Part shown: piece after piece, positions 12,280 through 25,737 of the stretch | How the letters are laid out: each line of letters opens with the position of its first letter | How positions within the stretch are numbered: the stretch's first letter is position 1 | NCBI RefSeq assembly: GCF_009730915.1 | Contig: NC_052480.1 | Coordinates: 434,001 to 498,000, forward strand | Reading direction: 5' to 3' | DNA: 64,000 nt | Source of the DNA: Dioscorea cayenensis subsp. rotundata | Lineage: Eukaryota; Streptophyta; Magnoliopsida; Dioscoreales; Dioscoreaceae | The notes under the pieces: model-generated | Seen by the model: only the letters and a program-made list of their open reading frames with translations | What the model was told of the DNA's origin: nothing | Database searches by the model: none | Program-made: the position numbers and the translations under genes

Positions 12280-12856
12280 TCAGCGCCGCCTGGCAGCGGT
12301 CTCCCTCTGAGCATTAAAGTAGACGGCGGCGACCGGAAGGCCAAGGTCATTGTCCTCGGCGAAACGGCGAGTGTTGAACTGGTCCCTGGTCGCCGGAATG
12401 ACCACCGTGCTCCTCTTCTTCTGCTTGAAAAGCACAAACACAAACCTATGGATCCCAATAGTTGGCCTTGGACTCTCATAGCTCACCATTTCCCTCCCTG
12501 TTCTTATTAAAATAACACTTAAAAATGTAATCTTAACTTATACAATGTGAATTAATTAACTGAGAGAAAGATAAGTACATACCAAATGAAGCATCAGTTG
12601 TGCCTGGAATGTCAGTCACAATCCTACAATTAAAGATATATGGTCGGCGGCCATGCACGTAGATTAATCAATTGCTTGCATGCATGCATACGTGGATTAA
12701 TTAATATAGTGAACATGTTAATTAATTATATATATGACTAACCAGTGTAAGTGTTCCCTTAAGTATGGATCACTAGGGCCTGGCACATCAGGATCAGTCA
12801 TCACCTGCCAACATATATATATATGAATATTTATGCTTGCTTGTGTTTGTCAATCA

Positions 12857-12904
<48 letters not shown>

Positions 12905-13182
12905 GAAAATAATGCAACAGCGTAGTGTTTGAATATTAAAGAGGTTTACATATATAATAATTAAAAAAAAAATAAAAATACCAAAGTGAAGGAGGACCTA
13001 AGATCACCCCCTTGAACTTCAACCCTGGGTTTATTAAGGATAGCTGAAGGGTAGAGCTCAAAACCATTGCAAACAAGCTTGTTGGTGTTGTAGGTCACAA
13101 TCATCTTGGCACTTGGGTTGAAGAAGTCCAAGACTTCTCCAATCACCCTCCCAACAATGAGAGGCTCTAACACTCTTGCCAT
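12280..13182 (-). CDS. CEN: TFL1/CENTRORADIALIS-like PEBP flowering repressor
   Basis: Four exons (13182-12982, 12804-12743, 12623-12583, 12497-12280) of 201, 62, 41 and 218 bp give 173 residues. The 62- and 41-bp middle exons are the invariant FT/TFL1 family structure. The protein starts [19 protein letters not shown] and ends [12 protein letters not shown], as in CEN. The ligand-pocket motifs [18 protein letters not shown] and [12 protein letters not shown] are intact. The position that is Tyr85 in FT is His here (EHLHW), and the segment-B residue opposite FT Gln140 is Asp (NDLGLPV). Both indicate a TFL1-type repressor, not a florigen. Such proteins bind FD-type bZIPs through 14-3-3 and keep meristems indeterminate. 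Within the clade, CEN/RCN-like is most likely; BFT-like is less likely. Confidence 0.95.
12858..12902. repeat. (TA)n microsatellite in intron 1 of the TFL1-like gene
   Basis: A near-perfect TA tract of about 44 bp lies between exons 1 and 2. It is likely to vary in length between individuals. Confidence 0.9.
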
Positions 13183-13375
13183 GGCTATAAGCGCTAGCTT
13201 TCTCTTCTAAACTAGGATGAGGGGAGCTATACCTATGTCTATGATAGTCATGGAAACATAAAGGGGGTCTTTTTATAGCCTCCAAGCAAGACCCACAATA
13301 AACCAAGCTTGTTTAATTAGTTTTCATTAATGGCCAACTAAGAGAAACTTTATTATTATTATTATTATCATCAAG

Positions 13376-13406
<31 letters not shown>

Positions 13407-15160
13407 TAAAAAAAGCAAACCTTGTTATGTGGGACCTTAAGAATCTCTCTAACTAGCTATCTCTCACTCTCATTCTGTTATAGTGTTATCTCTTTAAATA
13501 GTGCCACTTCATAAATGAATATTTCCAAAGTTTCACTTGTTGCATTGTTGGAACTTGGGATCTTCCTTTCAATCAAAAGGAATAAAGATAAAAATGCTGA
13601 TGAAATTTTTATGGCGGGAGCTGAGGGGGTGGTATTTTGTTGTCCATCTTTCCCTGGTTTTGTTATTTGACTTATTTCTTTTAAATAGTTCTGTGGGACC
13701 ATATGGAACCTTGCATTTTCTTTTCTTTTTTTTTTTTAAAGGCATCCAAATATTTTCACAAGTGGTTTGCTAGAAGGTAATCATTTCGGGCAAATATTTC
13801 CACCTTTTTTTTCTTTTCTACTTATGAAAAAGAGGAGAATGTCTCAGTTTTTGTCTTGTTGGATGTTGGAATCTTACAAATAAAAATTATATTACAAGAA
13901 GGATGCTATTAATTAATGGTTGTATATATATTATATAAGTTATATTCTTTGTCAGGGAATTAGGAATGGAGAAAGCATAAAGAGGTCACCACCATTGCAC
14001 TAATTAGACTAATTAATGCTATCATAATCCAAGATTTGAGTGCACAGCAAATATGAAAAGTTGGTGTAGCTAGCAACTTTATTATTATTGAAAAGTGGAG
14101 GTATATATATGCTAAAGTGTGTACACTTTTTTTAAAAAACAATAATAGTACATTTTTTTTAAAATAATAAAATAAATGGTTTAGATAATTTTTTTTTTAA
14201 AAGTAGATAAACTACTTCAATTAAAACATAAATGGTTTAGATAAAATTCACTAGAATGTTTGGATATGTGATGCATGAATTATAAATTTTATTTTTTTAT
14301 TTTAATAAAAGTGAATAAATCATATTGATTCGTTGAAAATAAAAAATAAATTTTAATTTTTATCATCAATTGTTTCATTCAAATCAAATGTGCTAACAAA
14401 TCCATGAAATATGAGAGTCGGAGGGGGATGCGGAAAAATTCAATAAAAATGGTCTAAATGAGGAAGTTAAAGAGCATTCGTAGTCATCACAGAAAACCTG
14501 TTATAACCTCTTTTAACAACTCTGTAAATTCATTATGCACAATCTTTCTCAATCTAATTTTTGACAAAAAATTAAATTTTATATTTAAATATTAACAAGA
14601 TAAAAATATAAGATGGTCCATTGATCTTACGTTCAAATATTTAAGTGAACTAAAATTTGAAATTAGTGGCCAAATTGATAAAAAAAAAAAAAAGCAATTC
14701 AGTCTTTATACATATTAAATTAAACTTGGCTATGATGGGTGTAAAACAGATAAGAGCTACAGAATCTATTGCATAAACAACTCCAAGAATGATTAATGGG
14801 TTAGTCAAACAGAATAAGGGAAAGGCGCTTGTGTTATCATTTACAATGACAAGGATAGCAATCCCTATCCTTTCTCTCCCCATTTTTCTTACATAAATCT
14901 CAATTATTTTCTCATTCTAATCTTCTTCAGTTCTTTCTGATTTGTTTTATTTCCAATGTTGATAAACAGTGAGAAATAAAACAAGTTGTATAACAACAAA
15001 ATGAAATAGAACATTCAATTCTCAGTACCAACAAGATTCAGTTCATCAAATTACAACAGAGCTTAGAGAACAACACCCCAAAAGGCTGACTAATAAGAGA
15101 TACACTTTGATGACTTTATTAAGGGAATGCCATTGTTGATAGTTATTCTACAGAATTAAC
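13183..15160. other. intergenic DNA between the TFL1-like and MVD genes
   Basis: The proximal ~150 bp upstream of the TFL1-like start contain TATA-like and pyrimidine-rich sequence, but no element was resolved. A (TA)n tract lies at 13376-13402. The rest is AT-rich with A/T homopolymers. The open frames at 13478-13773 and 14650-14883 are unsupported. No gene was found. Confidence 0.55.
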
Positions 15161-18100
15161 TCACTTCGGAAGCCCGGTTTCAGAACTAAGCAGGGCTTGA
15201 CCTTCATCCGCAAGCAGTGTCGGACCTCTGCCAATTTTAGTGCAGATGAAATAACTGACATCTCCGACGTACTTTTGAACCATTGTCTTGTCTTTGGTTT
15301 CAAGAGGGGGCTGCAAATCTTCAACATCCTTCATGGACTGCACACCAGATTCTTGCAGTATCGATTTGTCCCCCAATAAATAGCTAAAAAGATTAGAGCA
15401 AATACGGAATCAGATGAAATTTTCAACGCATGGGCAGCAGATAGGCAATCAGTAGTTGAAATATTCAGACCTTGTTAATTCACTGCCTGTTGGTGGGGGA
15501 AAGTAAAAAAGTAGCCTCTGAAGCAGAAGGCTTGCAGTTTTTCGGTTTTTAGCAATCAACACAGCATTAGGTCCTGCATCAAATGTGTAGGCTACCTGTT
15601 GTGGAAAATAATAAATATGATTACCAAACCTATCTTTCTTGTTAAATGGTAAAATTGAAGTGACTATCTAAATCTATATATAGTGTCATTGTGGAAAATC
15701 TATAACTTGGTTCAGAAATGGCAGAAAACAAGATGACTCGGATATGGACATTACCAGAATAAATTAAGCACAATGGTCAAGAGATTCAGCATTCAAACTC
15801 CTTGCTTCAAGTGAAAAGGGATTTAAGGATAATTGTTTTCAACTGACAAACCAGTTTGTTCCGGTGAACTAAACATAAACTTTATTGTTTTTATACTATT
15901 AAGTAACTTGAGTAACTTAATGCAAATTTTGTAGTCCTGCATATGGTGCAGATTCTTCAGCTAAAATTATCAGGATTTTGAAAAAAAAGAAAAGAAAAGG
16001 TCTCAACAAGATGCTCTCATAAATGTTAAGATGATCCTAAGAAGAGCCCCTCTGCTAACTTTACAAAAAAAGCAAGAATTTGGAAACCGATTGAAAAAAG
16101 GTTATAAGTACCTCAAGAAGAAAAATGGCAGACTATGGAAATTCACAAAGGCATACTAAATAAATTGAAAAACCCTACTTGATCTACTGAAAGAATTGGA
16201 AACTACAAGCTGTGTCATGTATTCTGCACTGCTTGCATTTGTAGTGACAATCTTAGGCTCAAATTAAATGGTATCTAGAGATAACACATGCCCAAACCTG
16301 GGGTTCTCCTTCAAATTGGTTCAACTTCTCAACAAGGTTGATTATCCTGCAACATAATCAGCATGTTGCAACAAAAACTTAGGTACCATGAAATCCATAA
16401 CAACAGAAACACATTCCTAGCTTAAAAAATAGATCATACCTGTGGGAAGTATCATTCATATAGAATATAGGAGGAGAAGTATCCAAGCAGACTGCATGAA
16501 ACTGATTACTGTCTGCGCAGGTCAACTTGGCAAAAGTTGCAAAATCACGACAGCTAATAGCTTTCTCCATTTGCAAAATTCGACTAGGGACCACCTCCTG
16601 AAATTGCAGGATAAAACAATGAACTAAATGAACCAGCTTGCTTTCTAGTCTTGTTATTTAATGTTTAAAAGAAGCCAAGATTGAACTTATGTCTTCATTA
16701 ATTAAAACTATCACCTTTTCCAGTAGGGCATGGAATTAAATAATATACTACTATAACTGAAAAGCAGGCTCAAACTGAATCATAAAGTCAGGCAGATGAC
16801 TGATATATATTACCTTGGCCCTGTAATGCAAAAGCGAGCTTGTTTCAACACTCTCACGCATACCAGAGGTGCTACTTGTTTCCTTCTGCCTGGAGCTCAC
16901 CTGGAATTTCAACATTTTATATTAAAAGAAATTCAAAAGTTTCACATTTTTACAGGTAAAATTCATGCAGGTGTCAGTCCAATGCTATAAAAGCTAGTTG
17001 AAGAAGAACAACAAGCAGCTTGCACCACAATGCCCATGCTTTCAAATATTTGAGGAAAAAAATTTAGGTCATATACCACATGACACAGCCACATACCACT
17101 GCTATGATAACAACCAGGTCATCCCAGTGTGCTTCACTGGCAAGTTGAACTGCAGTGCTGTCACTTCCATCAGCTACCTGAAATATTATGTTAGATTGGC
17201 AGCACTTCACAAACTTTGTAGACTTAAAATATTATACTCATAACCATACATTTCCCATAGTCCATTTAACAAATCCACCAAACAAACTACGGCATGCACT
17301 CCCTGATCCTCGCCTGCAAGTTAGTCCCATTAAGTGAAGTTAATGAGCAAAGTTTTCACTTTTCAGAGATAATGACCTCCAAAATAATTTTGGGCAAGCC
17401 AACAGAGTTCAATCACGAAGAATAACAAGATCTAACATGTTACCTTGCAATTGCAGAAAGCTCACCACAATCCTCCTTCACATTCATAAGCTTTGCAAGG
17501 GAAAAAGCTGTAAAAGAAGAACACGCACAAAATTATGGATAAACACATCAAATAATGCTGAATAACACACAGGCACTAATCCTTAACAAATTCACGAGAA
17601 TGAAATTATCCCTGCCTCCATCATAACTATCATGAATAATTAGAATGCATAGATAGCCACATTACCAAGACAAGCAAAGCCTGCTGCTGAAGAAGCCAAG
17701 CCTGCAGCAGTAGGGAAGTTGTTATACGAAGCAATGTGTACATGCAATCTCTCCCAATCTTCCTTCCTTATATGAATTCCCTTCTTCTCGTCTTCAACAT
17801 CCTCAGCACGTCTACGAATTTCCCTGAGACAACTCTGGAACCTCCCTCCATCAAGCGAAATTTCCTACATTTACCAGAATATAAATAAAAAATACAACAA
17901 ACTACAAGAAATTCTAAATGAACAAATAAGTAAAAGAGAAGAACTTTGGGATTTCTCTCAATTCTGTGAGCTAATGAGCAACAATATGGTTCAAATTCAG
18001 TACAAAACCAAATAAATAGAAGACATGACTCTAAATTTACTTTGCGAATAAATAAAAATATGATTTTTGCGCTCTCTGAGTCTATGAATTAAATAAATAA

Positions 18101-18559
18101 TACGTTCAAAATAAAAAATATATACATATATATATGGGTTATATACAGAAAACAACGACTCTCAGTAAAAACACAAGAAAATCAGGAAAACCCCGAAGCA
18201 TGCCGGCCGTATGATTTGGGTCCCCAACAGTGTCGAGAGAGGGGTGTGAAACACCACCCAAAAACCGCTGCTTTGCTGCATAAAATGAACGCGATCTACG
18301 GAGCTAAAAAAAATGGAGCAAAAAAAAAAGAAAAAGAAAAAACCTTGCCATTGAGCCACATCCGGTCGCGATCGAAGCTAGGGCTGACGGCGACAGTGGT
18401 GGTGGCGGAGAGGTGGTCAGGATCGAGAGTGATGCTGATGCTTTCATTGATTGGAAGGATCAACGCCTCGTCACGCTTGCCCCAATACTTGATCACTGCT
18501 ATGTTGGTCGGGGACCTGGCCGTAGCCATCAGCAACCACTGCCCCTGCTCCGCCGCCAT
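15161..18559 (-). CDS. MVD: diphosphomevalonate decarboxylase
   Basis: Ten exons (18559-18344, 17864-17666, 17507-17444, 17313-17250, 17177-17097, 16900-16814, 16597-16440, 16346-16298, 15595-15471, 15383-15161) join in frame to about 421 residues, near the plant family length (~412-420). The enzyme converts mevalonate 5-diphosphate to isopentenyl diphosphate with ATP, the last step of the mevalonate pathway. Visible motifs are [12 protein letters not shown] near the N-terminus, the GHMP ATP-binding loop [50 protein letters not shown], and the catalytic-Asp segment TFDAGPNAV. Residues 42-50 (SITLDPDHL) match the PTS2-like segment reported for plant MVDs, which points to peroxisomes. ATG 18559 was chosen because the family begins MA-x-E; an upstream in-frame ATG (18688) would add 43 atypical residues. 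Confidence 0.95.
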
Positions 18560-19202
18560 TTCCAGGAACCCTAGCTCGGAGATCGGAGATCGGCGCTCTT
18601 GGGGCCGGAGAAGGCTAGATCGGCGAGAGTTCCGGAGAGATTCGAAATTTTCGCGGTTTGGATAACCCAAATATGCTCGAAAATTCAAAAATGCTCACTA
18701 AAATTAAGAATAAAAGATCATTTGGCTTCATAAAATTACTATTATATCCTTAACAAGTACTCATATTCTCAGTGGTTTTGTTAACAAAACCACTTATTTA
18801 TCACTTATTACACCTTAATTAGTGGGTGATATTTTTTATGTGTTTTTTTGTACAAATATTTCACACCACTGTCAACATATTATATTTATTTATTTATTCA
18901 TTACTCACTCAAAATTTAGAGGAAAACATGAAGAAAAAAAAAACTTTTATTTTGGGGTAAATTTTAAATTTTAAAATTACTTGATTTTTTTACTTATTAA
19001 TTTTAACTGATTCATGCATTAAAAAAATCGGTTAATATTAGTTATTGTCTTAAATTTATAAAAAATTGTATCAAATTTTTAAAGTTACTTCTTTAAAAAC
19101 CAACAAGATTTCATTAATTCTTCATTATAATTTGACAGTATCTTTGATTCTCTCTCTTAATATAGTATTTTATTTTTTTCAAAATTATTAAAAAATAGAG
19201 TA

Positions 19203-19238
<36 letters not shown>

Positions 19239-22167
19239 ACAGATAAAGTTTGGAAAAAAACAATTTAACAATGAACATTTAAAAAAGACCAAAGAAAGCT
19301 TCCAAAACGAGAGAAGTGAACAGGACCGGAAGGAGTATATTCATACAAAAATTTATCCAATTTAACTAGAAATTAAAAAAAAAGTTTTTCGCATCAACTA
19401 TAAGATTTTATTTTTGTAATTAAATTTTTAAAAAATATATTAGTTAGTTATATAGATTAATTTCGTATTCCACTGCAAAGCTTTTGGTCTAATGATACTA
19501 ATCCCGCTGCAAAAGATGTTTTATAAAAACTTTTATTGCTTAAGTTTTAAAATACGTCAAACCAAATGGAGGTCTAAATTGTGGAAATATATTTACAGGT
19601 CAATCTCTCGATTTATTGGATGAGTGTATACGAGTTGAATGATAATTTTCTAGTAGTATGCATGACATTGACAACTGACTGGTGTGTTTTTTTTTTAAAG
19701 AAAAAACTTGGTGTACCTCTGTTTTGGGTGTCACGTGCAGTGCGCGATTTGTTTTTTATGGCTCGGAATGTGACGCACGTGACGCAACGACAACTGATAA
19801 TTGGGCCACTGGCCCAAGACCGCCAGCAACCCAACCCGATATGGAAATTCATTTATTAATACTTGTTTAATAAAATATTACATTGAAGTATTCATCGTAT
19901 TTAATTTTTCTATATTTTTCTGGGTTTAATAAAAAATAAAATATTGATTTGTCAGTTATGTAAATTATTAATTTTAATCTTTTTTAATCTTTTATGATAT
20001 CGTGATAAAACTTATCAGGGATATTTATTTGAGAATACAAGCGTGATATTTTTTAAAATATATTTAGTTTTGGAGATCTTTCTAAAATGATAAAAATGAA
20101 TTAATTGATATTAACAAAGATTAAATATATTAACGTTAAAATTATATACTTTCAAAATAATACTAAATATTTATCAACATTAAAATAATTAAACATGTTT
20201 ATTTCAATAATTAAATATTTGTGAAATTATTCCACATCATCTGCTGTCCCTGAACACACAAGGTGATAGCATATCTCGCATGATCAGTGTACATTAATTT
20301 CATCAAACTTAATATAATATTATATATATATAATCATTATTTATCGTCATCAAGACAAGCAGAAGGTTCGATATCTACATCGGCAATTAAAATTATATAT
20401 TTACTTTTTCAAAATCATATTTACATCAACAATCATGTCATTTATTTCAAAATAGGAACCATTCCATGCAATTTTAAATATTGATATGCTTAAAAGTGTG
20501 ATATAAATTCAATTTGAATCACCAATCTTTGTTACAGAAATATAATTATATATCAAATTTAAATTTTTTTTATTAAACTATAATTATAATTGAGTCTTTC
20601 ACCATGGTAGTATGGTACAAATGTGAAAATAGATGAATAATAAATTATAATTGCTTCCATGTCTTAAAATTAATTAAATTTATAACTCACTAACCTTTGA
20701 AAATGTTTATATATATATATAACCGTAATTTATAAAAAAAAACATAACAAAACAGTTTAGAAATAGATATGTCTACAAATAACTGCACTATCAGTGACTT
20801 GACCCATGGAGGCCAAATAGAACTATACACATCAATCACAAGAAATAACATGGTCCACTAGACATGGAACGAAACAAAAGACAAACACTTAACCTCCAGG
20901 AATGGAAGCGATAGGCAATGCTAGCCCTCACTACTCATGAACATCAGGGGTTGTTTATCTCTCCCTTTTTAAGGTCTGTGAACTCCAGGCTTCTCTTGAC
21001 TGTCTGTGCTAACTCCTGCGGTCTTTGTCTTTTTGTTCATAAGTTAAAAAAACCCAATTCAAAAAAACATAAAAACTAAAAATATTACAAACAAAAAAAG
21101 TATCAAAATAAAGTGTCCCATGTTTTTTGGACCCCCACTAAGCTTGCTCCTCTAGAGCCCTAAACTATGATTCTCTTAATTGTATATTTTGAACTTTGGT
21201 TCCCTTACAAGCCCTTCATATGGATTTTAGATAAACTTACAAGGGTGTGTATGGAAAAATAAAATAATTTAATTCTATAAATTTATCCAAAATATGTGTA
21301 CATCAGTACATGCAAAACCGAAAACAGTAAATGTTTTATATTTAGGTCCACAAGGGTTACGTATAAAAATTATAATCTAAAAGTACATAAGTTAATATTA
21401 TATCCGGCCTTGAGTAAAAAAAAGATAAAATTTGAAAATTCGGTTATTCCATGACTTCTAAATGAACGAAATGAAGAACATATTTATTTTTATTTTTTAA
21501 ATAGATAAATTATATATATTAATAGTACAATTTTAAAAATACGGGTTAAACAAAAGATAAAAACGATAAATAATAAAAAAATAAGTTAAAAAAAAACCCA
21601 TAGATTCTAAGCTGGTATTTAAATCAAAACATAAGGTATTATCCCGCATCTGTTTGAATAAACAGAAATATATAAAGTATTTAAATTTTATTTATTAATA
21701 CTTGTTAAAACAATAAGTTTGTTTGGTAAAATGTGTATATTTTATCTGTTAACAGACGACAAAATCAATAAGTTTACATTAAGTAAACACAAGACAAAAA
21801 ATTAGTTATTTTGTTTTATTAAAATTTATTCAACACGACAAAAACACAGTAAAATATCTTCGAAGAACGAAATACAAAGAGTAAAATACCACTAATGGCC
21901 TTAGAATATTGTCGGATCCTCTGAATTTTCTTTTGTTTTAATTCATTTTATTCAGATTTAACCGTAAATATTATATATCTATATTTATCTAATAATTCAA
22001 ATCGCCAAAACACATTTAAATTAATTTGGAAGTAGTTTTCGGCCAGTTAAATTTCTTCTAACCCAAAAAACTCAAAACATTTTATATGATATATATACAT
22101 ATATTAAATATAATATTTTATAGAATAAACGTTAAAAAAAATGTCTACTCATTTACTGATTTACACA

Positions 22168-22226
<59 letters not shown>

Positions 22227-22640
22227 AGTGTTGGTTTTATTTATTTATTTATTAAGCTATTTGCCTATCCATAAATAAAAAAAAATGAAAGCATTCAATT
22301 TTTATAAATTTTTAAACGAAATAAATGCATTTCACTTAAAAACACTCATATAATGCTCAATTGAAATTCGTTGATACAATCAAAGTAAATAAACTAAATA
22401 AAAAGCCATACATATAACATATGAGGTTAGAAATTTCTTTTCAAATAGAGTTAGAAAAATAAAATTATATATTTTTTTTAACAAAATTAATTTAATCAGA
22501 ATTTTTAATTAATAATAAACTCTAATTAATCTCAAAAAAATGAATTAGTTATTAAATATATTAATTTACCCCAAAAAGGGTAAAAGTGTCAGAACAGTTA
22601 AAAAAACTCGTTTCATTACGCAGCCTAGCATCACACGCGT
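18560..22640. other. AT-rich intergenic DNA
   Basis: About 4 kb without a supported gene. (TA)n tracts lie at 19202-19232 and 22172-22222 (the latter ~51 bp). The segment 19560-19870 is open in several frames but has no domain. No TIR- or LTR-bounded element was recognised by eye. Confidence 0.55.
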
Positions 22641-22964
22641 TTCACACGTGTCAACGACTGAACACTGAACAATTCATTCACTCGTGGGCCCCACACTAAT
22701 AACCGTGGTTACACTGACCACGAGATGAGAATTCCAGTGTCCCGCACTCTGGTTTATCAGTCTCCGCAACCGCTGACGTGGCATCTTCTGATTGGTTTCA
22801 CGAAACAGCTAATATAATATATATATATATATATATCTATGAGAGGTGACGCAATGAAGTAACGCCATTCGAGTTATCAACAACGCATTGAAAGCGCATT
22901 TAATGAAAGGGACGACATGAGACTATGAGAGACTCTCTATATAAATGGGGCATGGAGCATCAAT
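22640..22964 (+). promoter_or_regulatory. ABRE-containing promoter of the bZIP gene
   Basis: Two ACGT elements occur: CACACGTGTC (about 22643-22652) and TGACGTGGC (22774-22782), both matching ABRE cores. An inverted CCAAT box (GATTGG) lies near 22790. A TATA box, TATATAAA, lies at 22938-22945. Transcription probably starts about 30 bp downstream. ABREs in front of an AREB/ABI5-type gene fit autoregulation by ABA-activated bZIPs; this is inferred from motifs only. Confidence 0.6.
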
Positions 22965-22969
22965 CCAAG

Positions 22970-25577
22970 CCCCGCAGTGAAAGAGCGAGTGAGAGAGAGA
23001 CACCACTCTCTGCTACTACTGCTAGTGCTGCTGTTCTTGTTGTTGTTGTTGTTCTTCTTCTTCTTCTTCTCTTCAGGTAATGCCTTGAAAATCAATGTTT
23101 TTCTCGTCTTTGATCTTTTTAGATCTGTGGAAATTTATCCTCTATTCTTTTTCTCATTTGATATAGTTCATCCAGTTTTGGATGATTAGGGTTTTGTTTT
23201 TAGAGGTTTTTTTGGTGATGCTTGCGTTGTTTGGAGATGTAGATGTTACGATCGGAGTGATCGGCGTGCGAGGGTGTTGCTTTCTTGACGATCTATGAAA
23301 TCCAAGGCAATGGAGGTTTCGATCTGGTATTTTTCTATTTTTTTGCTTGGTTTTTTCCACTTTTTGCCCGCTTTGATGGTTTTGTTTCTGTGAATTAATG
23401 ATCTGGTTCTGATGATCGACTTTTCTCTGGATTATTCTGATCGATGATTTTGAGCTTATTTTTTTGGATTTTTCAGAGTCGATCATTGTTCTTTCTCGGT
23501 CTTTTGATTTCTTGAAGATTGTTTTATTGATGCGTTTTTTTTTATTTGTTGATTTGGAATTTGATTTCTGATTTTTTTTTTTTTGTGGTTCTCGCCTGTT
23601 TTTTTAATCTAATAATAAATTTATAGTTTATTTTTTTTCTTAAAAAAAATATTTTCGTAATTTTAGATGTGAAAGCAGATATAGTATGCAATCGTTAAAT
23701 ATTAAAAAAAGCACTTTAAAAAAAAAATTAAAGTAGCTTTTAAAACCATAGAAAAGGGTCAAAGATCAAATATAAATTCAGAGTGGAATTTTTTTTAATT
23801 GTTTTTTTAATAATAATAAAATAATAGTTTATTTAATAATAAGCTGGGAGGAAAGTTTGGACTTTTATTTTTTACTTTAAAAACATATTTTCTTGATTGA
23901 TAATAAATATTTATTATAATAATTAGTTTAAAATATGAAATAGAAGTTTTGTTTTTATTTAATAAACCACAAATTTATTACATTTTTTAATGATAATTTT
24001 TTAACTTGATTTAATTAAATTGAAATAAATAATTGTAAGAAAATTTATATTATTTCAGTTGATGGCTTGATATTTTTTAAAAATATATATATGTTTTGAA
24101 TTAAAGTGAACAAATCACAGTTTTATTAAAAAATATTTTTTAAAAATATTGCTAAAAAATACTAGTTAGTAATTATAATTGCTTGACAAATTAAATTTAT
24201 TTAATTTTTTTTAATAAAAATAAATAAATCACTATTTTATTAAAAAAATTATTCAATCTTTTTTGTTTTCATATATGTGGATGATTTTCTTCGTTGATAC
24301 TTGCTCTTACGTGCTCTCACTCAGAGGACGATTTTTTAAAGTAATAAATTTTTTAAAAAAATAGCAATGTTGGAGCAGGCGGTTATCATGGGTCAATAAA
24401 ATAGTACTTGACTTACTTTCATGGCTATATATCCGTGTTCTTTCACGGAGGTTCGTACGGCAAGCTTGCTTTTTGTATTCCGCTGTGTTTTGGCAGAGGC
24501 GGCGGGTGGCTAAGATGGATTGCATGAATTTAAACTAGAGCAAGTCACAAACTTGAACTCCCTCTTTGTGTCACCAATTTTGTCTCTTTTTGGATGTCGT
24601 GCCATTTGCTCAGACCCGTCTTAGTCATTCATAACAACCCACGTAGCTACCACTGTCAATGGCTATCTCTGTCTTTAGGCATTCTAATCTGTTAGACTCG
24701 TAGGTTATTAAAAAAACTTACATAAAAGGTTTAAAATTATGGGTGGTCTTGGAGTGATTGCATGCCCTGAGGAAGAATATACTTTTTTTTTCTTCTCTTC
24801 TTTTGGGTATTTTGAATTAAATATGTTTATTAATTTAGTTATTAAGGGGTATAGATTTTTTGTCAATGTGATATACATTCAAGTGGTTAAAATGAGCAAA
24901 TTTATTAATGTGAAATATATATTTATATTTAATTAAGATAGATTTTTGAAGGACAATCCATGATTTTAAATATGTATTGGAAAATATATTATATTTTGAA
25001 TTACACTAATTTATACAAAATTTAAAACAAAATATACATGTTCTATTTTAGATGTCAAAAAATAGAAGATGGTAGGCTTCGTTTTTATAGTTTGTCATTT
25101 TTTTCTTTTTTGTATATTCGTTTGTGTTCTTTTTCACTATTTTGTTAGCTGTTTTTTCTTATTTCTGGCGAGGATTTTAATCTTTTATTATCTTCATGTC
25201 TGGTGTGTCTTTTTTGTTATATTTTTATGTAATTTTTTTAAAAATAAATTTATGATTTATTTATTTTATTTAAAAAAATAAATAAATAGAAGATTGATTA
25301 AGTACGTAGTTAGCAAACAACCATGGCACTGGGAAAAAAAAATGTAAGAACAATTACTATATGCGTAAAAATCCCATCAATACTCCGTTAAAAAAAAATT
25401 CTGTCCTTTAGCAGCGTAGACGCTTAGTTGGCGGCCATAAAAGATCAGACGTAGTTGGAACTTTCTTCACTTCAATAGACACATTAGACAAGAGAACGGA
25501 GTTACCCTTAGCACCACGCAAGCTCTTTTTCTCTAGTCTCTGACAAAATGCATCAGCAATTACTCTTTTCTTCTCAG
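22970..25577 (+). other. probable 5'UTR exon plus 2.5-kb leader intron of the bZIP gene
   Basis: The stretch from about 22970 is rich in GAGAGA, CTG and CTT repeats, as in plant leaders. It ends at a consensus donor (CTTCAG|GTAATG, 23077/23078). The best matching acceptor near the coding exon is TTCTTCTCAG at 25577. The intervening 2.5 kb is T-rich, contains no gene, and has only short low-complexity open frames. A shorter leader intron ending at TTTTTCAG near 23476 is an alternative. Transcript data would decide. Confidence 0.4.
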
Positions 25578-25737
25578 CCTTTAATCAAAGTTTTCCAAAA
25601 CTAGGAAAGGCAAAGGAAAAGCATCCAACTCCCCAGCTCTGAATGACCCAAACCAACGATCGCCAGCCAAGAGCTTGAAGATAACAGCAGCAGGCTCACA
25701 AGAAGAAGAGGAAGAAGAACAACAAAGAAAGCCAGGG

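Noticed and set aside
18216..18688. 149-codon plus-strand frame and extended minus-strand N-terminus at the MVD start
   Set aside because: The plus frame is antisense to MVD exon 1. The upstream minus ATG at 18688 adds residues not found in the MVD family.
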